From: CAZGAH01 sp964523295
GTDB taxonomy: Bacteria; Desulfobacterota; Desulfovibrionia; Desulfovibrionales; Desulfovibrionaceae
Direction: 5' to 3'
Length of the DNA: 64,000 nt
Assembly: GCA_964523295.1 (NCBI GenBank)
Contig: CAZGAH010000002.1
Coordinates: 1 to 64,000, forward strand
Positions 1 through 8,642 of this stretch are shown piece after piece; position 1 is the stretch's first letter; every line of letters begins with the position of its first letter. The notes under the pieces are model-generated. The model was not told the origin of the DNA, did no database searches, and worked only from the letters and a program-made list of their open reading frames with translations. The translations under genes and the position numbers were made by a program.

Positions 1-249
1 ACATGCTCATGATCTGGGAAAAAAGCGCCAAACCGATCACGAGCGCGCACGTCTTCCGTGGTCATTCCCGTGGTTATCTATCATGGTGAAAGGCCCTGGA
101 GGGGCGTGCCCTTGCGCGAACTTTTTCCCAAAGAACCGGCATTTGACGCCTATATCCCGTCCTTTGCCATGGAGTTCTTTGACCTGGCGCGTTGCCCTGA
201 ATCCGAGCTCAAGGGCGGCATCGCAGGCAAGGCCGCCTTGCTCGAATAG
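1..249 (+). pseudogene. Rpn/YhgA-like transposase-nuclease remnant, 5' truncated
   Basis: Fragment of the Rpn family of recombination-promoting nucleases (YhgA-like, formerly putative transposase). Two reading frames must be joined. From base 3 one frame reads MLMIWEKSAKPITSAHV, which resembles the helix before the conserved core. From about base 58 another frame reads VVIPVVIYHGERPW, the family hallmark, and runs to a TAG at 247-249. Full-length members have about 300 residues; here the ORF stops just after the GGIAGKAALL stretch that normally continues into a C-terminal region. The frame change near base 55 could be a sequencing error, but the early stop also points to decay. The 5' end lies outside the window. 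Confidence 0.55.
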
Positions 250-430
250 TCCGGGGATACAATCTGTTTTTCCATTCAGATGGCTCGACTTCAAGGGATT
301 TTCATTCACCTCTTGTTCCTGATTTCTCCATCAATTCTCCGTCATTGCTCCGCTGACCGCTGACGCCGGGAAGGGGCTCCCGGTCTGTTCTGCCGGCGAA
401 AGTGATTTTTTCGATGATTTTTCGCCTGAA

Positions 431-444
431 TTGACATACGTCAA
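431..444. promoter_or_regulatory. HcpR-type operator upstream of hcp
   Basis: TTGACATACGTCAA is a perfect TTGAC-N4-GTCAA palindrome 72 bases before the hcp start codon. It matches the site I recall for the Crp/Fnr-family regulator HcpR, which controls hcp-ferredoxin operons in deltaproteobacteria. The left half also reads as a -35 hexamer (TTGACA). A second small inverted repeat, CGGGA/TCCCG, lies at 461-476. The HcpR gene itself is not in this window. Confidence 0.7.
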
Positions 445-516
445 GGTAATCCAGAGTAGTCGGGAATAGTATCCCGATCAACGGAAGCAAATGAAACCCT
501 TCACAGGAGGAATGCC

Positions 517-2130
517 ATGTATTGCAATCAGTGTGAACAGTCGGTGGGGCCGTGCAGCAAGGTCGGCGTCTGCGGGAAAAAGCCGGATGTGGCCGCGTTG
601 CAGGATCTGTTGACCTACGCCTTGAAAGGTCTGGCCCAGGTGACCCTGGAGGCCCGGGCGAGAAACGTGGATGCCGCGGCGGCGCGACGGTTCACCCTGC
701 GCGCGCTCTTTGCCACGCTGACAAACGTCAACTTCGACCCCAAGCGTCTGGCCGGGTACATCCGCACCTGTGCGACGCTGCGTGACGCGCTTGCCGCGCA
801 GTTGCCCGGCGCCCGCTTTTCCGGTCCGGCCGCCCTTGCCCCCGCGGAAACGCTCGATGCGCTGGTCCGACAGGGCGAGACGCATCTCCTGACCGAGGGG
901 GAGACCAACCCGGACATCCTCTCGCTCAAGCAGACCGTGCTCTACGGATTGCGCGGGCTGGGCGCCTATGCCGATCATGCCGCGGTCCTGGGGCAGGAGG
1001 ATGACCTCGTCTACGCCTACATCGAAAAAGCCCTGGCTGCGCTGCTGCGCACGGATTTGGGCCTGGAGGACTGGATCGGGCTGACCATGGAGTGCGGCAA
1101 GGTCAACCTGCGGGCCATGGAGCTGCTCGACGCCGGCAATACCGGGACCTACGGTCACCCCGTACCCACGGAAGTGCCCCTGGGACACAGGAAAGGCAAG
1201 GCCATCGTCGTCTCCGGCCACGACCTGCGCGACCTGGAAAACCTGCTCAAGCAGACCGAAGGCAAGGGCATTTCCGTCTATACGCACGGCGAGATGCTGC
1301 CTACGCACGGCTACCCGGGTCTGAAAAAATACGCTCACTTCTACGGGCACTACGGCACGGCCTGGCAGAATCAGGTCAAGGAATTCGCCGCCTTGCCCGG
1401 CGCCATCCTCATGACCACCAACTGCATCCAGAAGCCGAGCACCTATCAGGATAACATCTTCACCAGCGGCGAAGTCGGCTGGCCTGGCGCTACGCACATC
1501 CCCGGCGAGCCCGGCGAGCGCGATTTCACGCCCGTGGTCGAGCGGGCCCTGGCCCTGCCCGGCTTCCCCGACGACGAGGACAAAGGCTCGGTCATGGTCG
1601 GTTTCGCGCGTAACGCGGTCATGGGCGTGGCCGGAAAGGTCATTGAAGCGGTCAAGTCCGGCGCCATCCGCCACTTCTTCCTCGTGGCCGGCTGCGACGG
1701 CGCCAAGCCCGGTCGCAACTACTACACCGAGTTCGTGGAAAAGGTGCCGGCCGACTGCGTGGTGCTGACCCTGGCCTGTGGCAAGTTCCGCTTCTTTGAC
1801 AAGAAGCTTGGCGACATCGGCGGCATCCCGCGCCTGCTGGATATCGGCCAGTGCAACGACGCCTATTCGGCCATCCAGATCGCCCTGGCCTTGTCCGAGG
1901 CCTTCAAGGTCGGCGTCAACGAGCTGCCGCTTTCGATGGTGCTCTCCTGGTACGAACAAAAGGCCGTGGTCATTCTGCTCACCCTGCTGGCCCTGGGCAT
2001 CAAGAACATCCGTCTCGGGCCCACGCTGCCCAGTTTCGTCTCGCCCGCGGTCCTGGCCTTTCTGGTGGAGAACTTTGACATCAAACCCATCACCACGCCG
2101 GACGCGGACCTCAAGGCCATACTCGGCTGA
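517..2130 (+). CDS. hcp: Hydroxylamine reductase / hybrid cluster protein
   Basis: Hybrid cluster protein, 537 residues, the usual length. It is cytoplasmic and reduces hydroxylamine in vitro; in anaerobes it is tied to nitrosative stress and NO detoxification. The N-terminus carries the cubane-cluster cysteines C3, C6, C13 and C19 (MYCNQCEQ...VGVCGK), with a slightly shortened spacing between the second and third. Motifs for the hybrid Fe-S-O cluster are present in order: TTNCIQKPS, VAGCDGAKPG, LACGKF and DIGQCNDAYS. The ATG at 517 has an AGGAGG at 505-510. It heads a probable operon with the ferredoxin at 2236 and the cupin at 3121, behind the HcpR-like site at 431. Confidence 0.97.
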   Translation: MYCNQCEQSVGPCSKVGVCGKKPDVAALQDLLTYALKGLAQVTLEARARNVDAAAARRFTLRALFATLTNVNFDPKRLAGYIRTCATLRDALAAQLPGARFSGPAALAPAETLDALVRQGETHLLTEGETNPDILSLKQTVLYGLRGLGAYADHAAVLGQEDDLVYAYIEKALAALLRTDLGLEDWIGLTMECGKVNLRAMELLDAGNTGTYGHPVPTEVPLGHRKGKAIVVSGHDLRDLENLLKQTEGKGISVYTHGEMLPTHGYPGLKKYAHFYGHYGTAWQNQVKEFAALPGAILMTTNCIQKPSTYQDNIFTSGEVGWPGATHIPGEPGERDFTPVVERALALPGFPDDEDKGSVMVGFARNAVMGVAGKVIEAVKSGAIRHFFLVAGCDGAKPGRNYYTEFVEKVPADCVVLTLACGKFRFFDKKLGDIGGIPRLLDIGQCNDAYSAIQIALALSEAFKVGVNELPLSMVLSWYEQKAVVILLTLLALGIKNIRLGPTLPSFVSPAVLAFLVENFDIKPITTPDADLKAILG

Positions 2131-2235
2131 GTCCCGGGTCGGTCCGGGCGCCGGATGTCACGGCGCCCGGGCAGGCTCGAAGTCACGCAACCCGCATCAC
2201 GCCGCGGCCCGGAACACGGGCGCTCAGGAGCAGTC

Positions 2236-3024
2236 ATGAAACGTCAGCGCAAGATCATCCGTATCGACGAATCCCTGTGTAACGGCTGCGGCGCGTGCGT
2301 GCCCGCCTGCGCCGAGGGTGCGCTGGTCATCGCGGACGGCAAGGCCCGGCTCGTTGCCGAGCGCTACTGCGACGGCCTGGGCGCCTGCCTGGGCGAGTGC
2401 CCGACCGGCGCGCTGACCATTATCGACGCCGAGGCCGAGCCCTTTGACGAGTCGGCGGTCGCGGTCCTGCTCGCCGAGCGCGAGACAGGCGTGCCCGAAC
2501 CGCACCGGCAGGAGCCTCCGGCCTCGGGCTGCCCCGGAACCCGCTCCATGCGCTTGGAACCGTTCCAACGCACGGAGGCGGAGACCGGTTGCGCCTGCTC
2601 CGAAAACGCGACTCGCCTGGAGGCGTCCGCGGTGCCGGGACTGACGCATTGGCCTGTCCAACTGCGCCTGATACCTCCGGACGCGCCCTTTCTGGAGCAG
2701 GCGGACCTGCTCCTGGCCGCGGACTGTGTTCCGCCGGCTCTGCCCGGCTTTCACGCCGACTTTCTGCCCGGCAAAACCCTGCTGCTGGGCTGCCCGAAGT
2801 TCGACGATCCGGCGGAAATGGTCGATCGGCTGGCGGCCATCCTGCGTCGCAACGCGCCGCGCTCGGTGACCGTGCTGCGCATGGAGGTTCCCTGCTGCGG
2901 CGCACTCGAACGCGTGCTCCTGGCAGCCGTCCGCCAGGCCGGGGCAACGACGCCGCTCGAAACCGTGGTGATCGGCCGACGGGGCGAGGTGTCCAGCCAG
3001 CAGCCCCTGCGCCAGGAAACCTGA
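2236..3024 (+). CDS. hcp-associated 4Fe-4S ferredoxin
   Basis: Iron-sulfur protein of 262 residues, probably the electron donor to Hcp. The first cluster motif near residue 15 is canonical (CNGCGACVPAC). The second (CDGLGACLGECP) has Leu where the second Cys is expected, so it may hold a 3Fe-4S or altered cluster; I recall this DGLG variant from related ferredoxins. A Cys-containing linker follows, then a globular C-terminal half with a CCGALE motif. I chose the ATG at 2236 over an upstream in-frame start because CAGGAG precedes it at 2225-2230. It lies 105 bases after hcp and is probably co-transcribed. Confidence 0.85.
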   Translation: MKRQRKIIRIDESLCNGCGACVPACAEGALVIADGKARLVAERYCDGLGACLGECPTGALTIIDAEAEPFDESAVAVLLAERETGVPEPHRQEPPASGCPGTRSMRLEPFQRTEAETGCACSENATRLEASAVPGLTHWPVQLRLIPPDAPFLEQADLLLAADCVPPALPGFHADFLPGKTLLLGCPKFDDPAEMVDRLAAILRRNAPRSVTVLRMEVPCCGALERVLLAAVRQAGATTPLETVVIGRRGEVSSQQPLRQET

Positions 3025-3120
3025 TTCGTCCGGACGTAAACGGTCGCACCCGGGCGCAGGGCGGCGAGAGTCGGCCTGATTGCCCTGGCCGGAACATCTG
3101 AGCAACAAGGAGAAGAGACC

Positions 3121-3438
3121 ATGAAGACCGTGAATTTTCTGGATCAGGGCAAGTTCAACCCCAAGGCCATGTCCCGACTGCTCGTTCACGACTCGCCGTA
3201 TTTCCGCATCCTGAACTTCAACTTCGAACCGGGGCAGGAGCTGCCGATCCATTCGCACGAGCTGGAGGGTGAGCTGTCGATTCAGATCGTCGAGGGCGAG
3301 GGCGAATTTCTGGGCGCGGACAACGCGACGCTGCCGGCCAGGACCGGCGACGTGCTCATCTGTCCCATTGCCGAGCCCCACGGGCTGAGGGCCACGACCC
3401 GGCTGCGTGCGCTGGTGACCATCGCGCCGCCACTGTAA
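3121..3438 (+). CDS. Small cupin-domain protein
   Basis: Single-domain cupin of 105 residues. The metal-binding motif is visible as PIHSHELEGELS followed, about 40 residues later, by EPHGLRA; these supply the His/His/Glu...His ligands of the cupin barrel. The substrate is unknown. It follows the ferredoxin by about 96 bases with an AGGAG ribosome site, and a strong terminator follows, so it is probably the last gene of the hcp operon. That suggests a role in nitrosative-stress response, but this is inference from position only. Confidence 0.85.
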   Translation: MKTVNFLDQGKFNPKAMSRLLVHDSPYFRILNFNFEPGQELPIHSHELEGELSIQIVEGEGEFLGADNATLPARTGDVLICPIAEPHGLRATTRLRALVTIAPPL

Positions 3439-3463
3439 GCCAGGCGCCTGATGTCCGGGCACG

Positions 3464-3504
3464 GGGCGTTGTCCGCGGAGGCTATGCCTCCGCGGACAAC
3501 GCCC
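3464..3504. terminator. Strong bidirectional intrinsic terminator
   Basis: A perfect 19-bp stem (3464-3482 with 3486-3504) and a TAT loop, followed by TTTT on the plus strand. It separates the hcp operon from the convergent PFK-2 gene and could serve both. Confidence 0.85.
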
Positions 3505-3512
3505 TTTTGCGT

Positions 3513-4770
3513 TCAGGACTGATCGACCACCTTGCCGTTGAACGGGATCAACTCGAAAAGCTTTTTCGACTGCGTGGAGACGATGTGGAAGTACTTGTTC
3601 TGGGGGATGTAAATATAGGGGACGTCCTCGGTGCGGCGGAAGAGGAAATGGGACAGGATCATCCGGTTCACCGCCTGATGTCCCACGATCATGATGCATC
3701 CCGCGTTGCCGCTCAGGTACAGGGCCTTTTTGATGCCCCGGTCCACGCGCTCGCGCAGCGTGGCGTAGCCCTCGCCCTGGGGATAGATGTAGTGATATTT
3801 ATCCCGCGTACGAGCCTGATGAACATTGGGCAGTGTGCTCTGTATTTCCTCGTACGTCATATTTTCGCAAATTCCGGCGTCGATTTCGTCGAGTTCGGGC
3901 AGGACGATGCGCGTGCTGTCCGTCCGGCTGGCCAGAAGCGGTTCCGCCATTTGCTGGGTCCGCAGTTTGGTGCTGGTGAAGACAAAGGGAATGCGTACGT
4001 CGGCGAAGTGTCGGGCCAGGGCATTTGCCTGGGCAAAACCCTTTTCGGTCAGGCCTGAGTCGCCGCCGATGCGGTATTCGAGGTTGTAGAAGGTCTGCCC
4101 GTGGCGCACCAGGAACAGGCAATTGATCCAGTCGGATACGAGTATGTCCCGCACGCGCGGGTAAAAGGGGATGACGGCGTTGACGCGCTCTTTGATGATC
4201 GTGTTGGTCAGGGAGTCGATCGTGATGAAATTTTCCTCGTCCACGAAGGGATCGTAGCAGCGGCGGTAGTGCTCGATGCGCTTTTCCAGACTTCGAAAGG
4301 CCTGCTCGCGGGTCAGATGGGCGAATTCGTCGGAGCGGCTCTTGCGCTGGATGCCTGCCGCGACAAGCTCCTGGTCCTCGTTGACGCATTCCACGAAAAA
4401 AATGGGGTGTCCGTCGAGGTGACAGCGTATCTTATGACGCCGGGCGCTGCTGACGTTGGTCGCGTCGAGAATGGCCACTTCGCCGTCGCCGTCCAGGAAG
4501 GCCTTGGCCTCGTAGATGTTGACCAGGGCGATTTCCTCGTAGTTGGAGGGCGGGTGAAGGTAGATGCGCACNNNNNNNNNNGAGGTTGTCCGGATCGTAG
4601 AACTCCGCGTAGGAGGTGTTTTCGGGCAGCAGCCGGCGGCGGACGTCACCGTTGTTGAAGACCCGGACCTGGATGCCCTCCTTGCTCAAATTTTCTTTGA
4701 TTTTCGCGGCTACCACGGACTTGCCCCGCGAGGGCAGGCCGACCATAACGATGTAGAGCTTGCGGTTCAT
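3513..4770 (-). CDS. Bifunctional 6-phosphofructo-2-kinase / fructose-2,6-bisphosphatase
   Basis: About 419 residues, interrupted by a 10-N gap at 4572-4581 that breaks the frame on paper. The N-terminal kinase half has a Walker A loop GLPSRGKS at residues 11-18 and an NNGDVRR segment like the eukaryotic PFK-2 nucleotide/sugar-binding region. The C-terminal half, from about residue 210, is a histidine phosphatase: FLVRHGQTFYN holds the phospho-His motif, ELDEIDAGICENMTYEE resembles the FBPase-2 acid loop, and VGHQAVNR carries the second catalytic His. The architecture is that of animal and fungal PFKFB enzymes, which set fructose-2,6-bisphosphate levels. Whether it makes that effector here is unproven. 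It lies downstream of the RlmI-like gene on the same strand. Confidence 0.88.
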
Positions 4771-4814
4771 TGCCTGTCCGTTGTCTGTCTGCCCTGCGCG
4801 TGGCGTCTGTCGTG

Positions 4815-4836
4815 CGGACGGCCGACAGGCCGTCCG
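4815..4836. terminator. GC-rich stem-loop without U-tract
   Basis: Perfect 9-bp stem CGGACGGCC / GGCCGTCCG with a GACA loop, just after the RlmI-like stop codon and before the PFK-2 start. No T-run follows, so it may be a weak terminator or an mRNA-end stabiliser. Confidence 0.35.
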
Positions 4837-4839
4837 GGC

Positions 4840-6024
4840 TCATTCCTTCCAGACGCGCAGCAGGAACGATTTGAGATAGTCCGTCTCGGGCATGGCCGGA
4901 TGCACGGGATGGTCCGGGCCCTGGCCGCCCTGACTGAGCAGTTGCACACGCCGGTCGCGACCGGCAGCCTTGAGCAGCAACCGGAGCAGGTCTTCGCGGC
5001 TCAGGTGCTGCGAGCAGGAACAGCTCATGAGCAGACCGTCTTCGGTCAGCAGGTCCATGGCCAGACGGTTGAGGCGCTGGTACGCGGTCAACCCGGCCTC
5101 GCGGTCGCGCCGGCGCTTGATGAAGGCCGGCGGATCGACGAACACCGCCTCGAAGCGCTCGCCCGCGCGCGCCAGTTCTCCCAGAACGTCAAAGGCGTCG
5201 CCCTGGAGCACGCGCACCTGCGGGTCAACCCCGTTGGTCCGGGCATTGCGCGTCACGTACGCCGCCGCAGTCTCGGAGGCATCCACGCAGACCACCTCGC
5301 TGGCGCCCGCCCGGGCCGCAGCCACGCCCAGGGCGCCCACGTAGCTGAACACATCGAGCACGCGCCGCCCCTGCGTCAGGGCGGCAAAGCCCTCCCGGTT
5401 GGGGCGCTGGTCGTAGAACCAGCCGGTCTTCTGCCCCGTGGCAAAGGGCGCCGCGAACCGACAGCCGCTCTCTACGACCTCAACCTCGGCCGGCACCTCC
5501 CCCAGGGCCGGCCGGATATACCGTTCGAGCCCCTCGAGTTCGCGGCTGGCGCTGTCGTTGCGCAGCAGTATTGAGGTCGGCCGGAGCAGGCGCTGCAACG
5601 TTTCCAGCAGGACGTCCGTCAGCCGCTCTACGCCGGCGGTCCCGATCTGCACGGCCAGCGTCTCGTGGTAGCGGTCCACAACCAGGCCGGGCAGATAATC
5701 GCCCTCGCCAAAGACCAGCCGGTAGCAGGGCTCGTCAAACAACGCCTCGCGCAGGGCCAGGGCACGCCGGAGCCGACGCTCCAGCAGTTCCGCTCCCCAG
5801 ACCGCGCGCGCGTCGCGACTGACCAGCCGGCAGCAGATGAGCGAGGCCGGGTTGACATACCCCACGCCCACGGGCCGATCCTCCGCGGTCACGACACGCA
5901 CGGGCTCTCCTGCGGCAAAATCGACCAGCGGGCTGCGTCGGGTATCCACCTCGTTGCTGAATACCCACAGATGCCCCACGCGCAGACGCCGGTCCTCTCC
6001 CTTTTTCAGATATAACGCCTTCAT
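4840..6024 (-). CDS. RlmI-like class I rRNA (cytosine-C5) methyltransferase
   Basis: SAM-dependent methyltransferase of 394 residues in the RlmI/YccW family, which methylates a cytosine in 23S rRNA. An N-terminal PUA-like domain (GHLWVFSNEVD, residues about 15-75) precedes an RlmI-like middle part and a Rossmann methyltransferase domain. VLDVFSYVGALGVAAARAG is SAM motif I, VFVDPPAFIKRR is the DPP motif, and MSCSCSQHLS holds the likely catalytic Cys. The ATG at 6024 begins MKALYLKKGEDRR, a typical family start; longer upstream starts add unrelated sequence. Good full-length match to the family; exact target base is inferred. Confidence 0.92.
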   Translation of the reverse strand: MKALYLKKGEDRRLRVGHLWVFSNEVDTRRSPLVDFAAGEPVRVVTAEDRPVGVGYVNPASLICCRLVSRDARAVWGAELLERRLRRALALREALFDEPCYRLVFGEGDYLPGLVVDRYHETLAVQIGTAGVERLTDVLLETLQRLLRPTSILLRNDSASRELEGLERYIRPALGEVPAEVEVVESGCRFAAPFATGQKTGWFYDQRPNREGFAALTQGRRVLDVFSYVGALGVAAARAGASEVVCVDASETAAAYVTRNARTNGVDPQVRVLQGDAFDVLGELARAGERFEAVFVDPPAFIKRRRDREAGLTAYQRLNRLAMDLLTEDGLLMSCSCSQHLSREDLLRLLLKAAGRDRRVQLLSQGGQGPDHPVHPAMPETDYLKSFLLRVWKE

Positions 6025-6094
6025 TGCCGTCCTTGGGTTTACTGCAAGAAAAAACACCGCAACGCGGCGTGCCGGACACAGCCGGGACCGCGCA

Positions 6095-6376
6095 CTACAG
6101 CGTGAGCAGCCGCTCCCAGTCGAGCGGCAGCAGACTGGCCTCGTTGGTCGCCTGTAGCCACGCCCAGCCCTCGGCCGGGATGAGCCGGACCGGGACGCGG
6201 TTGATGAACTGCCGGCACTCCTCGCCCACGCATTTGCAGGACCAGCCGCAGACATCGCAGGTACAGCCCCCGCTCTTGATCATTTCCTTGAGCGTGCCGG
6301 AGTTGTCGCAGCAGCGGTCGCACAGCCGCAAAACGACCCCGCTGTTGCCGATGCCATCGTTTGCCTTCCTGCTCAC
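6095..6376 (-). CDS. Small cysteine-rich protein of unknown function
   Basis: 93 residues, not recognised as a named family. It contains about ten Cys clustered in the first 55 residues (LCDRCCDN, GGCTCDVCGWSCKCVGEEC), a pattern typical of metal binding (zinc or iron-sulfur). The C-terminal third (VRLIPAEGWAWLQATNE) is a compact Cys-free segment. It sits 70 bases upstream of the RlmI-like gene on the same strand, so co-transcription is possible. The start at 6376 is the first ATG; no strong ribosome site is obvious. Confidence 0.6.
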   Translation of the reverse strand: MSRKANDGIGNSGVVLRLCDRCCDNSGTLKEMIKSGGCTCDVCGWSCKCVGEECRQFINRVPVRLIPAEGWAWLQATNEASLLPLDWERLLTL

Positions 6377-6461
6377 GGCCGTTTCATAGACAAAGGCCCG
6401 CCCGCTGTAAACGCCGGGCTCCTCGCCGTACCATGGGCTTTCACGTCAGAATGCCATGCTA

Positions 6462-7661
6462 TCATACCCGGGCACGAACGTCAGGTCCGGGATTCCAGCC
6501 ATCCGCGACGGCCCGGAAGGCTCCGCCGGTGACCACGCCCTGCACGCGCACCCCCGCGTCGAAGACGACGAGATTGGCCAGCCGCCCCGGCGCGATCAGG
6601 CCCAGCTCCGAATCCAGGCCCAGCGCGCGCGCGGGATTGAGGGAGCTCATGCGCAGGGCGTCGTCCAGGCTGATGCCTGCGTGCTGGACGCAATTGCGCA
6701 CGGCCTGGTCCATGGTCAGCAGCGAGCCGGCCAGCGTGCCGCCGGCGTCGGTCAGCCTGCCTGCGGCGGAATGGATCGTCTGGCCGCAAAGTTCGAAGGT
6801 TTCCTGCTCCGAACCAGCCGGTGGCATGGCGTCGGTGACGAGAAAGAGCCGCTCCCGCATCAGCAGGCTGGACAGACGGATGTTCGCCCAGTCGACGTGC
6901 GCGCCGTCGGCGATTACGCCGGCCATGAGTCGCGAATCCAGCCACGCGGCCGCTATCGGGCCGGGTTCTCTGGAGCGCAGCGGCGGCATGGCGTTGAACA
7001 GATGGGTGACCAGCCGCAGCCCGGCGTCAGCGCTCGCAGTCATCTGCGCCCGGGTTGTCTCGCAGTGTCCGGCTGCGACGCGCACGCCGCGGCGGTCCAG
7101 ACGCGCGGTCCACTCCGTTCCCAGAACCTCGGGCGCGGCCGTGATCAGCCGGACGACCTCCGGGCCTGCCGTGACGATGTCCTCGAGTAACGCCGGGGCC
7201 GGCACGCGAAGCTGTGCGGGCGGATGAATGCCCGGACGAAGCGGGCTCAGATACGGCCCTTCCAGATGCAGTCCCGGCACAGCCCAGGCCGTCGCAGGGC
7301 TGGTGCGGCGATAGGCGGCGATCAGGTCCAGGGCCTGACGGATGTCCGCATCCGGGCAGCTGATCAGGGTCGGCAGCAGCGAGGTCACTCCGAAACGCAA
7401 CCAGGTCGCGCGCATCCGGTCAATGGCGTCTGCGCTGATGTCCGCGTTGAAGAGCACGCCGCCGCAGCCGTTGACCTGGAGATCGACGAAGCCCGGCGCG
7501 CAGTGCCGACCCGCAAGTTCCACGACTGGCCAATCCGTAGGCAAATCCCCGGTGCCGACGCCGACGACGCGGCCGTCGGCCACGAGCACGAAGCCGTTGT
7601 CCAGGGTCTGCGATCCGGTATGGATGACGCCGTTCGCCAGCGCGTAGCGGGGAGGGATCAT
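6462..7661 (-). CDS. nagA: N-acetylglucosamine-6-phosphate deacetylase
   Basis: 399 residues, amidohydrolase superfamily. It removes acetate from GlcNAc-6-P to give glucosamine-6-P for NagB or for cell-wall synthesis. Family motifs are present in order: CAPGFVDLQVNGCGG, GLHLEGPYL (metal Glu), AGHCETT and THLFNAMPPL (metal His residues) and LVTDAMPPAG (catalytic Asp). The start overlaps the nagB stop by 4 bases (7658-7661), so the two are translationally coupled as nagB-nagA. Complete and unremarkable. Confidence 0.96.
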   Translation of the reverse strand: MIPPRYALANGVIHTGSQTLDNGFVLVADGRVVGVGTGDLPTDWPVVELAGRHCAPGFVDLQVNGCGGVLFNADISADAIDRMRATWLRFGVTSLLPTLISCPDADIRQALDLIAAYRRTSPATAWAVPGLHLEGPYLSPLRPGIHPPAQLRVPAPALLEDIVTAGPEVVRLITAAPEVLGTEWTARLDRRGVRVAAGHCETTRAQMTASADAGLRLVTHLFNAMPPLRSREPGPIAAAWLDSRLMAGVIADGAHVDWANIRLSSLLMRERLFLVTDAMPPAGSEQETFELCGQTIHSAAGRLTDAGGTLAGSLLTMDQAVRNCVQHAGISLDDALRMSSLNPARALGLDSELGLIAPGRLANLVVFDAGVRVQGVVTGGAFRAVADGWNPGPDVRARV

Positions 7662-8455
7662 TTCGGGTCCTCGATGTTCGCGGCCTCCAGCTCCTGAAAA
7701 TAGCGCAGGGTCTTGACCCGCAGTTCGCTGACCGCGGCTTCGTCCGCGACGATGATGCTTTTGGGGTGCAGCTGCAGCGCGGAGATTGTCCAGAGATGGT
7801 TCACGCCCTTTTCCACGGCGTGCTTCAATGCCAGGGCCTTATGTACGCCGGCAACGAGGATGAGGAGTTCCTCGGCGTCGAGCAGGGTGGCGATGCCGAC
7901 GGTCAGGGCCTGATGCGGCACGCTGTCGGGGTTGTCGCCGAAAAACCGGGCGTTATCGTTGCGCGTGGCCGTGGTCAGGGTCTTGACGCGCGTGCGGGAG
8001 CTCAGCGAAGAGCCGGGCTCGTTGAAGGCAAGATGTCCGTCGGCGCCGACGCCGCCTAGGAACAGCTGAATCCTTCCGTAGCTGCGGATGCGTTCCTCGT
8101 AGCGCCGGCATTCGGTTTCGAGGTCGGCTGCGTTGCCATCGAGCAGGTTGCAGTTTTCGGGCTTCAGGTCCACGTGATCGAAGAGATGCGCGTGCATGAA
8201 GGAGCGGTAGCTTTGCGGATGTCCGGGCGCCAGGCCGACGTATTCGTCCATGTTGAAGGTGACCACGTTGGCAAAGCTCAACGCCCCGGCCCGGTGCAGC
8301 CGGACCAGCTCGGCGTAGGCCTGAACCGGCGTCCCGCCCGTGGGCAGCCCCAGAACAAAGGGCCGCTGCGGGGTCGGGGCGAAGGCGGTGATTCGCCGGA
8401 CGATATAGCGCGCCGCCCAGATGCCGACATGCTCGCGTACGGGAATGAGTCGCAT
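7658..8455 (-). CDS. nagB: Glucosamine-6-phosphate deaminase
   Basis: 265 residues. It converts glucosamine-6-P to fructose-6-P and ammonia in amino-sugar breakdown or wall recycling. Motifs: LGLPTGGTPVQAY near residue 35 (phosphate loop), FNMDEYVGL (catalytic Asp) and GGVGADGHLAFNEPGSS (catalytic His region). First gene of the nagB-nagA pair; the 188 bases upstream contain no gene I can support. No GntR-type regulator is next to it. Confidence 0.96.
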   Translation of the reverse strand: MRLIPVREHVGIWAARYIVRRITAFAPTPQRPFVLGLPTGGTPVQAYAELVRLHRAGALSFANVVTFNMDEYVGLAPGHPQSYRSFMHAHLFDHVDLKPENCNLLDGNAADLETECRRYEERIRSYGRIQLFLGGVGADGHLAFNEPGSSLSSRTRVKTLTTATRNDNARFFGDNPDSVPHQALTVGIATLLDAEELLILVAGVHKALALKHAVEKGVNHLWTISALQLHPKSIIVADEAAVSELRVKTLRYFQELEAANIEDPK

Positions 8456-8642
8456 GGGTCCTCCGTTTCCGCCGGGTACCGGGTCGGATGCGACGACGCT
8501 ACCCCGGAGCCACGCTTTTCGTCAACGCGACGAGTTTCGGGATGAATTTTTCTGCGTCGCCATGGACAGGCGAAATGACGGAACAGCGGATCGTCTCCCT
8601 TGCGCGGAGGCATTCTCCTGTCTGCGTAGGAGCGGGGGGGGG

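Noticed and set aside
478..1959. 493-residue minus-strand frame opposite hcp
   Set aside because: A GC-bias shadow of hcp with no family motif.
4564..5574. 336-residue plus-strand frame across the PFK-2 and RlmI genes
   Set aside because: Shadow of two recognised minus-strand genes; no start or motif.
8456..8642. Promoter or operator of nagBA
   Set aside because: No convincing -35/-10 or GntR-type palindrome could be picked out by eye.
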